A DNA stretch of 64,000 bases from Roseovarius dicentrarchi (GTDB lineage: Bacteria > Pseudomonadota > Alphaproteobacteria > Rhodobacterales > Rhodobacteraceae): contig NZ_QNQP01000006.1 in NCBI RefSeq assembly GCF_003316635.1, positions 1 to 64,000 on the forward strand, written 5' to 3'. The notes beneath the pieces were generated by a model that did not search any database, had not been told where the DNA came from, and worked only from the letters and a program-made list of their open reading frames with translations. A program made the translations under genes and the position numbers. Shown here one piece after another: positions 15,458-24,664 of the stretch. Within the stretch, counting starts at the first letter, position 1; each line of letters starts with the position of its first letter.

Positions 15458-16779
15458 GGCGGATCTACCCGCTCCACGCCTATGGCGAGGCCCCGCGCGA
15501 GGCGTGCTATTGGCGCACCACCGCGCCCGAGGCGGATAACCCGCCCGCGCGCGGCACCCTGTCGGCGGATGTGGCGATCATCGGCGCCGGGTTTACCGGC
15601 CTGTCGGCGGCGCTGCATCTGGCCGAGGCCGGCGCCGATGTGATCGTGCTGGAGGCGCAGGATGTCGGCTGGGGCGCGTCGGGGCGCAATGGCGGGTTCT
15701 GCTGCCTCGGTGGATCGGCCGCATCGGACAAGGCGCTGCGCCGCCAATTCGGCGAGGATGCGCGCCGCGATTATCGCATGACCGAACGCCGCGCGGTTGA
15801 ATTGGCCGAGCGGCTGATAGATCGCCACGCCATGCAGGTGGACCGCCATTCAGACGGCGAAACCACCATGGCCCATACCGAAGCCGCCTATCGCGGGCTG
15901 GAGGCGCAAACCGCTGATATCGAACGCGATTATGGCGTGACCCCGACCCTGACGCCGAAGGCGGATCTGATCGAAAACGGCATGAACGGCCCGTTTCACG
16001 GCGCGCTGACCATCCCCATCGGCTTTTCCCTGAACCCGCTGAAATACGCGCACGGCCTTGCCGCCGCCGCCACCTCCGCCGGCGCGCGCATCCGGGGGCG
16101 CAGCCCGGTTGTGAAAATCGAGCAGGGCCGCAGCTTTACCCTGACCACGCCCGAGGCGCGCGTTCAGGCGCGCCGCCTGATCGTGGCGACAAACGGCTAC
16201 AGCTCGGACGATCTGCCGGACTGGATGAAGGCGCGCTATCTGCCGACCCAATCCAACGTGCTGGTCACGCGCGAAATGACCGATGCGGAACTGGCCGCGC
16301 AAGGCTGGACCACCGCGCAGGCATGCTATGATGACCGGTTTTTCCTGCATTATTTCCGGCTGATGCCCAACAAGCGTATGCTGTTCGGCATGCGCGGCGG
16401 GCTGTTCAGCGCGCCATGGGCCGATGCGCGGATGCACGCCAGTATCCGCCAGCATTTCGAGGCGATGTTCCCCGCGTGGCGCCATGTCGAAACGCCGCAC
16501 AGCTGGCACGGGCTGCTTAGCATCGCGCGCGATTTGACGCCCTATGTCGGCCCGATCGACACCATGCCCGGCGCCTTTACCGCCATATCCTACCACGGCA
16601 ACGGCGTGGCCATGGCCACCTATGCCGGCGCGCTTTTGGCCGATCTTGCGCAGGACCGCGCGCCACAGGATCCCTACCCCCAGATCATGCAAAGCCCGCC
16701 GAAACGCTGGCCGCTGGGCCGGTTTCGGCGGGCGTGGTTCGCACCGATTTACGCCGCCATGTGGGCGACGGGGGCCTGA
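15454..16779 (+). CDS. FAD-dependent amine oxidoreductase, PuuB/DAO family
   Basis: This 441-residue flavoprotein of the D-amino-acid-oxidase fold probably oxidises an amine (gamma-glutamylputrescine oxidase-like). The FAD Rossmann motif GAGFTG is at 44-49 within ADVAIIGAGFTGLSAALHLA, followed by SGRNGGF (76-82), a PuuB/DadA/glycine-oxidase hallmark. The second FAD contact is YHGNGVAMATYAG near the C terminus. It is translationally coupled to the last permease gene, linking uptake to oxidation. No glutamylputrescine synthetase (PuuA) is in this window, so the substrate may be a free amine or that enzyme may be encoded elsewhere. It converges on the aldehyde dehydrogenase gene with only 2 bases between the stops. 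Confidence 0.88.
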   Translation: MRRIYPLHAYGEAPREACYWRTTAPEADNPPARGTLSADVAIIGAGFTGLSAALHLAEAGADVIVLEAQDVGWGASGRNGGFCCLGGSAASDKALRRQFGEDARRDYRMTERRAVELAERLIDRHAMQVDRHSDGETTMAHTEAAYRGLEAQTADIERDYGVTPTLTPKADLIENGMNGPFHGALTIPIGFSLNPLKYAHGLAAAATSAGARIRGRSPVVKIEQGRSFTLTTPEARVQARRLIVATNGYSSDDLPDWMKARYLPTQSNVLVTREMTDAELAAQGWTTAQACYDDRFFLHYFRLMPNKRMLFGMRGGLFSAPWADARMHASIRQHFEAMFPAWRHVETPHSWHGLLSIARDLTPYVGPIDTMPGAFTAISYHGNGVAMATYAGALLADLAQDRAPQDPYPQIMQSPPKRWPLGRFRRAWFAPIYAAMWATGA

Positions 16780-16781
16780 AG

Positions 16782-18161
16782 TCAGCTCATCACCATCACG
16801 GCCTTGGCGTTGGTGAATTCCTTCATGCCGAAACCGCCATGTTCGCGGCCATATCCGGCATCTTTCACCCCGCCAAACGGCATGTTCGGGGTCGCCATGC
16901 CAAACCCGTTGATGAACACCATGCCGGTGTCAAACTCCTCCTCGGCCAGCTTCACCGCCGCCTCGGTATTTTGAGAAAGAATACCGCCGCCCAGCCCGAA
17001 CCGGCTGTCATTGGCGATGCGCATGGCATCCTTGTCATCGCGGGCATGGATCAGGGATGCGACCGGACCGAACAACTCGTCCTCATAGGCAGGCTGTCCC
17101 GGTGCGACATCTGCCAGCACGGTTGCAGGATAGTAATATCCGTCTCCTTCGGGGATTTCACCGCCGCACAGAACCGTCGCCCCGTTCGCAACGCTTTTCT
17201 CGACCTGATCGTGCAGCCCGTCGCGCAGATCCTTGCGCGCCATCGGGCCAATGTCGCTGCTGTCCTTGGTGGGATCGCCAGCCTTGATCGCCTTCATCCG
17301 CTTGACGAACGCCGCGCGGAACGCGTCATACATCGAATCCACCACGACAAAGCGTTTGGCGGCAATGCAAGTCTGACCGTTGTTGTACAGACGCCCGTTC
17401 ACGCATGTCTCGACCGCGGTCTCCAAATCGGCATCCGACAACACCAGATAGGCATCGTTCGACCCCAGTTCCAGCACGGTTTTCTTCAGCGCCTTGCCGG
17501 CCCGCTCGCCAACATGACTGCCCGCACCGGGGCTGCCCGTCAGCGTGACACCGCGCACCAGCTTGTGCTCGATAATCTTGTCAGACTGATCATGCGAAAT
17601 CACCAGCGTTGCAAACAAACCGTCGGGCAAGCCACCTTGACGGTAAATTTCCTCCAGCAGCAGGCCAGAGCCTGTCACATTCGATGCGTGCTTCAGCAGA
17701 ACGCCGTTACCAGCCATCAGATTGGCGATGGAGTACCGCACAACCTGATACGCCGGAAAATTCCACGGCTGAATCCCGTAAATAACGCCAAGCGGCGCAT
17801 GCGCAACGCGGCCACGCTTGCCATTCGCAATCTCGCGATCCTCGGTCGCCAGTTCCGATGGGCCATGCTCGGCGGTGTAGTCACAAATCGCGGCACACAG
17901 ATCGACCTCTTGATAGGACTGCTCCAATAGCTTGCCCATCTCCTGGGTCATCAGTTGCGCCAGCTCTTCCTTGCGGTCGCGCAGCTTGGCGCCGATTGCC
18001 TTCAGCACCTTGCCACGGTCCTCATGGCTGCGCTTGCGCCACGCCAAAAATGCCTCGTGGCATTTTTCAATCGTGGCGTTGGCGTCATCATCGCTCATAT
18101 AGCTATAGGTTTGAATGTCCTTGCCCGTGGCCGGGTTGATCGTCTGGAATGTATCGGTCAT
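16782..18161 (-). CDS. NAD(P)-dependent aldehyde dehydrogenase, succinate-semialdehyde type
   Basis: This 459-residue aldehyde dehydrogenase probably oxidises the semialdehyde made by the neighbouring aminotransferase and oxidase (succinate semialdehyde or an aminoaldehyde). The catalytic cysteine is C265 in NNGQTCIAAKR and the general base is E231 in LELGSND. PWNFPAYQV (132-140) belongs to the cofactor/substrate channel. The length fits the short SSADH subgroup (about 455-490). The ATG at 18161 has GAGG 8 bases upstream and lies inside the 3' end of the DMT transporter gene, with which it overlaps by 59 bases. A frame reaching 18227 is spurious. Confidence 0.9.
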   Translation of the reverse strand: MTDTFQTINPATGKDIQTYSYMSDDDANATIEKCHEAFLAWRKRSHEDRGKVLKAIGAKLRDRKEELAQLMTQEMGKLLEQSYQEVDLCAAICDYTAEHGPSELATEDREIANGKRGRVAHAPLGVIYGIQPWNFPAYQVVRYSIANLMAGNGVLLKHASNVTGSGLLLEEIYRQGGLPDGLFATLVISHDQSDKIIEHKLVRGVTLTGSPGAGSHVGERAGKALKKTVLELGSNDAYLVLSDADLETAVETCVNGRLYNNGQTCIAAKRFVVVDSMYDAFRAAFVKRMKAIKAGDPTKDSSDIGPMARKDLRDGLHDQVEKSVANGATVLCGGEIPEGDGYYYPATVLADVAPGQPAYEDELFGPVASLIHARDDKDAMRIANDSRFGLGGGILSQNTEAAVKLAEEEFDTGMVFINGFGMATPNMPFGGVKDAGYGREHGGFGMKEFTNAKAVMVMS

Positions 18162-19152
18162 GTCGTACCTCGCGTCTCGGGTGAATTTGCACGTAAAACG
18201 CATGGCCCACCCAGACCGTTCCATCACCCTTCCGGTGTACGTGCCGCGCGGGCGCGGCCCCGTTCAGGCCCAGCTGATGCTCGCGCAGGATAATGGCGAT
18301 GCCGGCAACGGCAATCATCGCGGCCCCGACCAGCATGGCGCCTGTCGGCACCTCGTCAAAAATGAAATACCCGATGCCCAGCGCGAACAGCATCGACGCA
18401 TAATCGAACGGTGCGACGATGCTCGCGTCGGCATAGCGGTATGACAGGGTCAGAAATATCTGCGCGGTCCCGCCGATAACACCAGCCAGAACCAGCTGCG
18501 CCGCCAGCCACCCACCGGGCCAGACCCAGCCAAACGGCGCCGTCAGCAGCGACAGAACGGTGGCGGTGACCGAAAAATAGAATGCGATGGCAGCGGGATG
18601 TTCCGTTTGCACCAGCTTGCGGATGGTGATCTGCGCAAAGGCGGCGCAGGTCGCGCCGATCAGCACGACAATAGCGCCCAGAATCTCGCCCCGGTTCACC
18701 GTTTCGGCGCCAAACACGCTCAGCTTCGGCGCAAGGATGACCAGAACCCCGCCCATCCCAAGGCAGACAGCGCCAATCCTCAGCGGCCCCACACGCTCGC
18801 CCAGAAACAGCGCGGCAAAGATCACGATCAACAGCGATGAAGTATAGCTCAGCGCCGTCACCTCGGGCAGCGGCAGCAGGCCAAGCCCGGCAAAAACCAT
18901 GCCAACGGCGACCGTACCCGAAACGCCGCGCCGCACATGACCCCAGACCGATTTGACCCGCAGCCCGGTGCGCAACTCTCCCAGCATCACAAGCCAAAGC
19001 AGGGTGATCGGAATCGCGAAAAACGACCGGAAAAACACCGCCTCGCCGGGCGGCACCCGGTCCGAGGCGGCCTTGATCAGCGCCGACATGAAAATGAACA
19101 GAATGACCGCGCATAATTTCAGCGCGATCGCCTTGACTGGCTGCATCGGCAT
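18103..19152 (-). CDS. EamA/DMT family drug-metabolite transporter
   Basis: This 349-residue inner-membrane exporter-type protein has two EamA repeats and about ten hydrophobic segments between 6 and 292. EamA proteins normally end near 290-310 residues. Here about 50 further residues, rich in histidine, arginine and charged side chains (AAPARHVHRKGDGTVWVGHA...), follow the last membrane helix, and the frame runs 59 bases into the aldehyde dehydrogenase gene. The tail is therefore probably either a non-functional extension or the product of a lost stop codon. Substrate unknown; related proteins export amino acids or metabolites. Confidence 0.82.
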   Translation of the reverse strand: MPMQPVKAIALKLCAVILFIFMSALIKAASDRVPPGEAVFFRSFFAIPITLLWLVMLGELRTGLRVKSVWGHVRRGVSGTVAVGMVFAGLGLLPLPEVTALSYTSSLLIVIFAALFLGERVGPLRIGAVCLGMGGVLVILAPKLSVFGAETVNRGEILGAIVVLIGATCAAFAQITIRKLVQTEHPAAIAFYFSVTATVLSLLTAPFGWVWPGGWLAAQLVLAGVIGGTAQIFLTLSYRYADASIVAPFDYASMLFALGIGYFIFDEVPTGAMLVGAAMIAVAGIAIILREHQLGLNGAAPARHVHRKGDGTVWVGHAFYVQIHPRREVRHDRYIPDDQPGHGQGHSNL

Positions 19153-19216
19153 GGCTCCTTTGCGCCATGCTTGCGCCCGGCCTCAACGCGCGTCAAGGCC
19201 GGGCATGTTCGGCGGC

Positions 19217-19714
19217 TCAGCTCCGCGGCAATACCCAATCCGGCCGCGGAAAATGGCAGGTATAGCCGTTTGGAACCCGCTCCAGATAATCCTGATGCTC
19301 CGGCTCGGCCTCCCAGAAATCGCCTGCCGGCTCCACCTCGGTCACAACCTTGCCGGGCCAGTTGCCGCTGGCCTCCACATCCTGAATGGTGCGCAGCGCC
19401 TCTTCGCGCTGCTCCTCGTTCACGTAATAGATGGCCGAGCGATAGCTCATCCCGATGTCGTTGCCCTGACGGTTCGGCGTGGTGGGATCATGGATCTGGA
19501 AAAACAACTCCAGAATCTGGCGGTAGCTGATTTTATCGGGATCAAAGATGATCTCGATCCCCTCGGCATGGGTGCCGTGATCGCGATAGGTGGCGTTCGG
19601 TATATCTCCGCCAGTATATCCGACCCGCGTCGACAGGACACCGTCCCGCTTTCGGATCAGATCCTCCATTCCCCAGAAGCAGCCCCCTGCCAATACTGCG
19701 CGCTCTTCGCTCAT
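19217..19714 (-). CDS. msrA: Peptide methionine-(S)-S-oxide reductase MsrA
   Basis: This 165-residue enzyme repairs the S-epimer of methionine sulfoxide. The catalytic site is GGCFWGMED with C12 as nucleophile. [24 protein letters not shown] and the [22 protein letters not shown] ending are family signatures. The start overlaps the msrB stop (ATGA), and a frame starting at 19807 inside msrB is rejected. The msrB-msrA pair forms a translation-coupled repair unit acting on both epimers. No signal peptide is seen, so it is cytoplasmic. Confidence 0.96.
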   Translation of the reverse strand: MSEERAVLAGGCFWGMEDLIRKRDGVLSTRVGYTGGDIPNATYRDHGTHAEGIEIIFDPDKISYRQILELFFQIHDPTTPNRQGNDIGMSYRSAIYYVNEEQREEALRTIQDVEASGNWPGKVVTEVEPAGDFWEAEPEHQDYLERVPNGYTCHFPRPDWVLPRS

Positions 19715-20160
19715 GCTACATCCTCCACCTGATCCAGATACTCGCCATACCCCTCGGCCTCCATCTCGGCCTTCGGCACAAACCGCAATGACGCCGAATT
19801 GATGCAATACCGCAATCCGCCCCGGTCGCGCGGCCCATCGTTAAACACATGGCCCAAATGGCTGTCGCCATGGGTACTGCGCACCTCGATCCGGCTCATC
19901 CCCAGCGTTTCATCACGCAACTCGGCCACATGCGCGGGCTCGATCGGCTTGGTAAAGCTGGGCCAGCCGCATCCGCTCTCGAACTTGTCCGAAGACGCAA
20001 ACAGCGGCTCGCCCGAAACGATATCAACGTAAATGCCCGGCGCCTTGTTGCCCAGCAGCTTGCCGGTGCCGGGCCGCTCTGTCCCGCTTTGCTGGGTGAC
20101 GCGGTATTCTTCGGGCGACAGGCGCGCAATGGCGTCCGGATCTTTGGTATAGCGGCTCAT
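19711..20160 (-). CDS. msrB: Peptide methionine-(R)-S-oxide reductase MsrB
   Basis: This 149-residue enzyme reduces the R-epimer of methionine sulfoxide. The catalytic cysteine is C119 in [10 protein letters not shown], and C64 in SGCGWPSF is the likely resolving cysteine. Both zinc-binding CxxC pairs of many MsrB proteins are absent, placing it in the zinc-free group. The [10 protein letters not shown] active-site stretch is intact. It overlaps msrA by 4 bases and is probably co-transcribed with it. Confidence 0.96.
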   Translation of the reverse strand: MSRYTKDPDAIARLSPEEYRVTQQSGTERPGTGKLLGNKAPGIYVDIVSGEPLFASSDKFESGCGWPSFTKPIEPAHVAELRDETLGMSRIEVRSTHGDSHLGHVFNDGPRDRGGLRYCINSASLRFVPKAEMEAEGYGEYLDQVEDVA

Positions 20161-20264
20161 GGCTGGCTCCTTGGTGTCAAAACATCCTGATCAGGTAAAT
20201 GGGCGCACCGCGCCAAAATCCAAGCGATATTACACAAGCCTCACCCCGGCTTGATCCGCCATGG

Positions 20265-20290
20265 TTTTTTCTTGGTCCAAATACCCAAAT
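20265..20290 (-). repeat. Dispersed gene-end repeat, copy A
   Basis: Read on the minus strand this is a variant of the core TTGGGTATTTTTACCAAGAA (here TTGGGTATTTGGACCAAGAA), flanked by ATT and a run of A. It lies 32 bases downstream of the tdh stop. Related copies are at 25740, 35298 and 58684. Confidence 0.7.
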
Positions 20291-20321
20291 TCCGGCGGCA
20301 AATGCACGAACACCCCCCTGA

Positions 20322-21359
20322 TCAGGCCCAATCCATCACCACCTTGCCCGAATTACCGGAGATCATCGCGGCAAAGCCCGCCTCGAAATCGTCAATCCCG
20401 ATACGGTGCGTGATCAACCCCGAAACATCCAGTCCGGACTGAACCAGCGCAATCATCTTGTACCACGTCTCGAACATTTCGCGGCCATAGATGCCCTTGA
20501 CATGCAGCATCTTGAAGATGATCGCATTCCAGTCCACGGCAAACTCGGTCGGAGCGATGCCCAGAAGGGCAATCTTGCCGCCGTTATTCATGCGGCTGAT
20601 CATTTGCTGCATGGCCGCGGGCGCGCCTGACATCTCCAGCCCCACGTCGAACCCTTCGGTCATGCCGATACGCTCCATCACGTCGCTCAGTTGCTCTTTG
20701 GACACGTCAACGACATGCTGCACGCCCATCTGCCGCGCCAGATTCAGCCGGTAGGGGTTGATATCGGTGATCGCCACCTTGCGCGCGCCCACCTTCTGCG
20801 CCACCAGCGCGCCCATGATGCCGATAGGGCCGGCGCCCGTGACCAGCACATCCTCCCCCACCATGTCAAAGCTGAGCGCGGTGTGAACGGCATTGCCGAA
20901 AGGATCGAAAATCGCCGCGATTTCATCGGGGATATCCTCGGGGATCGGCACAACATTCATCTCGGGAATGCAGACATATTCGGCAAAGCTGCCGGGCCTG
21001 TGTACGCCCACCCCCTTGGTATTGCGGCACAATTGCCCGCGCCCGGCGCGGCAGTTGCGGCAGGTGCCGCAGACGATATGCCCCTCGCCCGACACCCGCT
21101 GCCCGATCTTATACCGCGTCGCCGCGGCGCCCATATCAGCGATCTCGCCCACGAATTCATGGCCGACGACCATCGGCACCGGCACCGTTTTCGCGCTGAA
21201 TTCATCCCATTTCCAGATATGCACGTCGGTGCCGCAAATCGCGGATTTGCGTACCTTGATCAGTACATCCTTTGGCCCCGGCTCGGGCACCGGGACATAT
21301 TCCATCCACAGCCCCGGCTCGGGGCGCGCCTTGACCAGCGCCTTCATGCGGTTTTCCAT
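20322..21359 (-). CDS. tdh: L-threonine 3-dehydrogenase
   Basis: This 345-residue zinc medium-chain dehydrogenase oxidises threonine to 2-amino-3-ketobutyrate with NAD. Catalytic zinc residues are C42 and H67-E68 (GHEFVGE). The structural zinc site is C97, C100, C103 and C111, and the nucleotide-binding site is [17 protein letters not shown] codons at 21359 and 21347 are both possible; the first overlaps the kbl stop by one base (TGATG). Together with kbl it forms the two-step threonine to glycine plus acetyl-CoA pathway. Confidence 0.96.
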   Translation of the reverse strand: MENRMKALVKARPEPGLWMEYVPVPEPGPKDVLIKVRKSAICGTDVHIWKWDEFSAKTVPVPMVVGHEFVGEIADMGAAATRYKIGQRVSGEGHIVCGTCRNCRAGRGQLCRNTKGVGVHRPGSFAEYVCIPEMNVVPIPEDIPDEIAAIFDPFGNAVHTALSFDMVGEDVLVTGAGPIGIMGALVAQKVGARKVAITDINPYRLNLARQMGVQHVVDVSKEQLSDVMERIGMTEGFDVGLEMSGAPAAMQQMISRMNNGGKIALLGIAPTEFAVDWNAIIFKMLHVKGIYGREMFETWYKMIALVQSGLDVSGLITHRIGIDDFEAGFAAMISGNSGKVVMDWA

Positions 21360-22552
21360 CAGATCACCCCCAATTCGCGGCCCACCACCTCGAACGCGGC
21401 AATCGCCTCGTCCAGCATCTCGCGGGTGTGCGCGGCGCTCATCTGCGTGCGGATGCGGTCCTGATCTTTTGGCACCACGGGGAAGCTGAAGGCGGTCACG
21501 TACACCCCATGTTCGCCCAGTTTGGCCGCCATCTGCTGCGCCAGTTTCGGATTGCGCAGCATGACGGGGATGATCGCATGTTCGCCCGGCAACAGCTCGA
21601 ACCCCAGATCGGTCATACGCGTGCGGAAATGCGCGGCATTATCCCAAAGCTGCGCGCGCAGGTCATCACCCTCCTCGATCATGTCGAACATTTTCAGCGA
21701 CGCACCCGCAATCACGGGCGCGAGCGTGTTGGAAAACAGATAGGGGCGCGAGCGCTGGCGCAGCCAATCCACCACCTTGGCCGAGGCGGCGGTATAGCCC
21801 CCCGACGCGCCGCCCAGCGCCTTGCCCAGCGTGCCGGTCAGGATATCGACCCGGCCCATCACGCCGCAATGCTCGATACTGCCGCGCCCGGTGGCGCCGA
21901 CAAAACCGGTGGCGTGGCAGTCGTCTACCATCACCAGCGCGTCATATTTATCGGCCAGATCGCAAATCCGGTCCAGCCTGGCATAATAGCCATCCATCGA
22001 AAACACGCCATCCGTGGCGATCAGCCGGTGCCGCGCGCCTTGCGACTCCTTCAGGCACCGCTCCAGATCCGCCATGTCGCTATTGGCATAGCGATAGCGC
22101 TGCGCCTTGCTCAGCCTTACACCGTCGATGATGCTGGCATGGTTCAGCGCATCGCTGATAATGGCATCCTCGGGGCCAAGGATCGTCTCGAACAATCCGG
22201 CATTGGCGTCAAAGCAGCTGGGATACAGAATGCAATCCTCAGTCCCGAGGAAGCTGGCAATGCGCGCCTCCAGCGCCTTGTGAACCTCCTGCGTGCCGCA
22301 GATGAACCGCACCGATGCCATGCCGAACCCGTAGCGATCCAGCGCCTCATGGGCGGCGCTGATGATGTCGGCATTGTCGGCCAGCCCCAGGTAGTTATTG
22401 GCGCACAGGTTGATCACCTCCGCCCCGCTTTTCAGCGACACCCGGCCCGCTTGCGGCGATGTGATCACCCGCTCAACCTTGTAAAGGCCGTCATCCTTCA
22501 GGCCCTCCAGCCGTGTGGCCATATCCGTGTCGAACCTATTCGATGCGCTCAT
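21359..22552 (-). CDS. kbl: Glycine C-acetyltransferase (2-amino-3-ketobutyrate CoA ligase)
   Basis: This 397-residue PLP enzyme of the alpha-oxoamine synthase family cleaves 2-amino-3-ketobutyrate with CoA to glycine and acetyl-CoA. The Schiff-base lysine is K244 in [16 protein letters not shown]210 and H213 ([11 protein letters not shown]) hold the cofactor. [11 protein letters not shown] near 48-58 is typical. Start 22552 has AGGAAAGG upstream. It directly precedes and overlaps tdh. Confidence 0.96.
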   Translation of the reverse strand: MSASNRFDTDMATRLEGLKDDGLYKVERVITSPQAGRVSLKSGAEVINLCANNYLGLADNADIISAAHEALDRYGFGMASVRFICGTQEVHKALEARIASFLGTEDCILYPSCFDANAGLFETILGPEDAIISDALNHASIIDGVRLSKAQRYRYANSDMADLERCLKESQGARHRLIATDGVFSMDGYYARLDRICDLADKYDALVMVDDCHATGFVGATGRGSIEHCGVMGRVDILTGTLGKALGGASGGYTAASAKVVDWLRQRSRPYLFSNTLAPVIAGASLKMFDMIEEGDDLRAQLWDNAAHFRTRMTDLGFELLPGEHAIIPVMLRNPKLAQQMAAKLGEHGVYVTAFSFPVVPKDQDRIRTQMSAAHTREMLDEAIAAFEVVGRELGVI

Positions 22553-22631
22553 TTCGTTTCCCTTTCCTGCTGCCCCGCCGGGGTGATTGCCCGAAGGCTA
22601 ACGCATTATCTGCGCCGGTAACATGGGGCTG

Positions 22632-24635
22632 TCACGCGGCAATGCGCGGCCTGCCTGATGCCTCGACGGTGATCTCCCCCTCCAGAAACACCTGCCGCGC
22701 CTCGGCCTGGGCGGTGCGCAGGTCACGGGTGGCGGTGATGTGGATATCCTCGGCCCCGGCGGCAACAGCTTCGGCGCGGGCGTCCTGCTCCAACGCGAAT
22801 TGCAGCGCGTCCAGCGCCGTGGCGTCTTCCGTGTAGTCGACCGGGCCGGTCGCCAGATGCACGCGATAAACCCCCTCAACCGGGCATGTCACCGTGCCGC
22901 TGCGCCGGATCGTGACCCGGCCCACCACCGCACCGATGGCATTGGCCACGTCCGCATGTTCGGGCAGGATCATCGCGCAGCCCAGCCTGATCCCGACCGC
23001 CGGATAATAGCACCCCGCCGACGCGCCCAGCCCGACCACAGGCACATTCAGCCCCGTTTCGAACCGCAGCAGCCCCTTGTGACCATCCAGACCGCGCTGC
23101 GTCAGCACATGCCGCGCCAGCACGTCAGCGGGCAGACCAAACTGCTCGGCTTCTTCGGCGAAACCGGTCTCTAACATGGCCAACACGGTCTGGTTGGTCA
23201 GCTGGTCGACAATCATCCGCGCCATGCCCGCCGCATCCTGCGCCAGTGTATTGCCCGACCCGGTCCGGCGCCGCGCAAGCAGGCTCAGCGCCTTTTCCGC
23301 CGCTTCGATATCCCACGTGTCGACATTGCCCAGAACATGGCTGGCATCCGACGGCGTCACCCCCGAGACCTGCACCAGCCCGCGCGCAACAAGGCGCCGC
23401 AGCGCCTGCGCCTCCATCCGCGTCTTCAGGACCGCGCCGACGGGCTGAACCCCGCCGCCGACAATCCGCGCCAGCAGACCCGCATCCTTGTCCGGCAACC
23501 CGCCTGCGTCGACACCCGGCACCGCGCGCACAAACGCCGCGTCATGATCGGCTGGCACCGAATTGCGCAGCTGCGCGTCCAGCACGCGATGCACCACATC
23601 CGGCGCCTCATGGCCAATCAGGCTGACGGGCAGCACCCGGCGCGGGCCCAATACGATGCCGCCAGCCAAGCCATCGCCCTGAACATGCACCTCACTGTCA
23701 CCGCCCAGACCGGTCGTGCGCATGCCCACCGCCTCGACCATCGTGCGCCATGGGCCAACCTGCGCGCCGGCCGGATCAATCATCGGCTTGCCGCCGCGCA
23801 ACACAGCCACATCCGTGGTCGTGCCGCCGATATCCGACACCAGCGCGGTATCAACCCCGGTCAGCCACCGCGCCCCCACGATCGAGGCGGCCGGCCCGCT
23901 CAATATCGTCTCTATCGGGCGTTCCCGAGCCTGAGCTGCGCTAATCAGCGCACCATCACCGCGCACCACCATCAGCGGCGCAGTGATGCCCAGATCCTGC
24001 AACTTGCCCTCGGCCTTTTCGATAAGACTGGCAATCATGCCGATCAGCCGGGCATTCAGCAGCGCCGTCAGCGCGCGCTTTGGCCCGTTCAACTTGGCCG
24101 ACAGGTGATGCGAGCAGGACACCGGGCGCCCCGCCCTCTCGGCTATGATGCGCGCGATTTCCAGCTCGTGCTCGGGGTTGCGGGTCGCGAATTGCGACGC
24201 GACCGCGAATGCCGAAATGCCCCGCTGCTCGGCCAGCCACGCCTCAAGCGCGCGGGTATCCAGTGGATGCGCCACCATTCCCGCATGATTATGCCCGCCC
24301 GCCAGAACCAGCGCCGGATCGCCGTCCAATGCGCTGCGCAGGCCATGACCCTCCATGTCCTGCTCGCGGAACCCGACATAGATCAGCCCGACGCGCCCGC
24401 CCTGCCCCTCGACCAATGCATTGGTGGCAAGCGTGGTGGACAGCGACGCCAGCGCGATGCGATCCGGCGCGATGCCGCTGGCCGCCAGAACATTTGCCAC
24501 CGCGCCGCCAATGCCAATCGCCAGATCGTGGCGTGTCGTCAGCGCCTTGGCGCTCGCGATGACCTCTGATTCGTCGCGTATCAGAACCGCATCCGTATAG
24601 GTTCCGCCCGTATCCACACCCAACAAGATCGCCAT
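22632..24635 (-). CDS. Hydantoinase/oxoprolinase subunit A (HyuA-like)
   Basis: This 667-residue ATP-dependent hydrolase belongs to the HyuA/oxoprolinase family. It opens with the ASKHA phosphate-binding loop GVDTGGTYTDAVL (6-18) and has the second signature SDIGGTTTDVAVL. The family hydrolyses N-methylhydantoin, 5-oxoproline and related cyclic amides, or in acetone/acetophenone carboxylases acts in carboxylation. The partner subunit B (HyuB), usually adjacent, is absent here: the gene stands alone between queG (29 bases upstream) and kbl (79 bases downstream), all on the same strand. The ATG at 24635 is chosen because the phosphate loop must lie near the N terminus; the frame extends 44 codons further with no support. 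Confidence 0.87.
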   Translation of the reverse strand: MAILLGVDTGGTYTDAVLIRDESEVIASAKALTTRHDLAIGIGGAVANVLAASGIAPDRIALASLSTTLATNALVEGQGGRVGLIYVGFREQDMEGHGLRSALDGDPALVLAGGHNHAGMVAHPLDTRALEAWLAEQRGISAFAVASQFATRNPEHELEIARIIAERAGRPVSCSHHLSAKLNGPKRALTALLNARLIGMIASLIEKAEGKLQDLGITAPLMVVRGDGALISAAQARERPIETILSGPAASIVGARWLTGVDTALVSDIGGTTTDVAVLRGGKPMIDPAGAQVGPWRTMVEAVGMRTTGLGGDSEVHVQGDGLAGGIVLGPRRVLPVSLIGHEAPDVVHRVLDAQLRNSVPADHDAAFVRAVPGVDAGGLPDKDAGLLARIVGGGVQPVGAVLKTRMEAQALRRLVARGLVQVSGVTPSDASHVLGNVDTWDIEAAEKALSLLARRRTGSGNTLAQDAAGMARMIVDQLTNQTVLAMLETGFAEEAEQFGLPADVLARHVLTQRGLDGHKGLLRFETGLNVPVVGLGASAGCYYPAVGIRLGCAMILPEHADVANAIGAVVGRVTIRRSGTVTCPVEGVYRVHLATGPVDYTEDATALDALQFALEQDARAEAVAAGAEDIHITATRDLRTAQAEARQVFLEGEITVEASGRPRIAA

Positions 24636-24664
24636 GCATTCCCCCACCCGACGCCCAATCAGGA

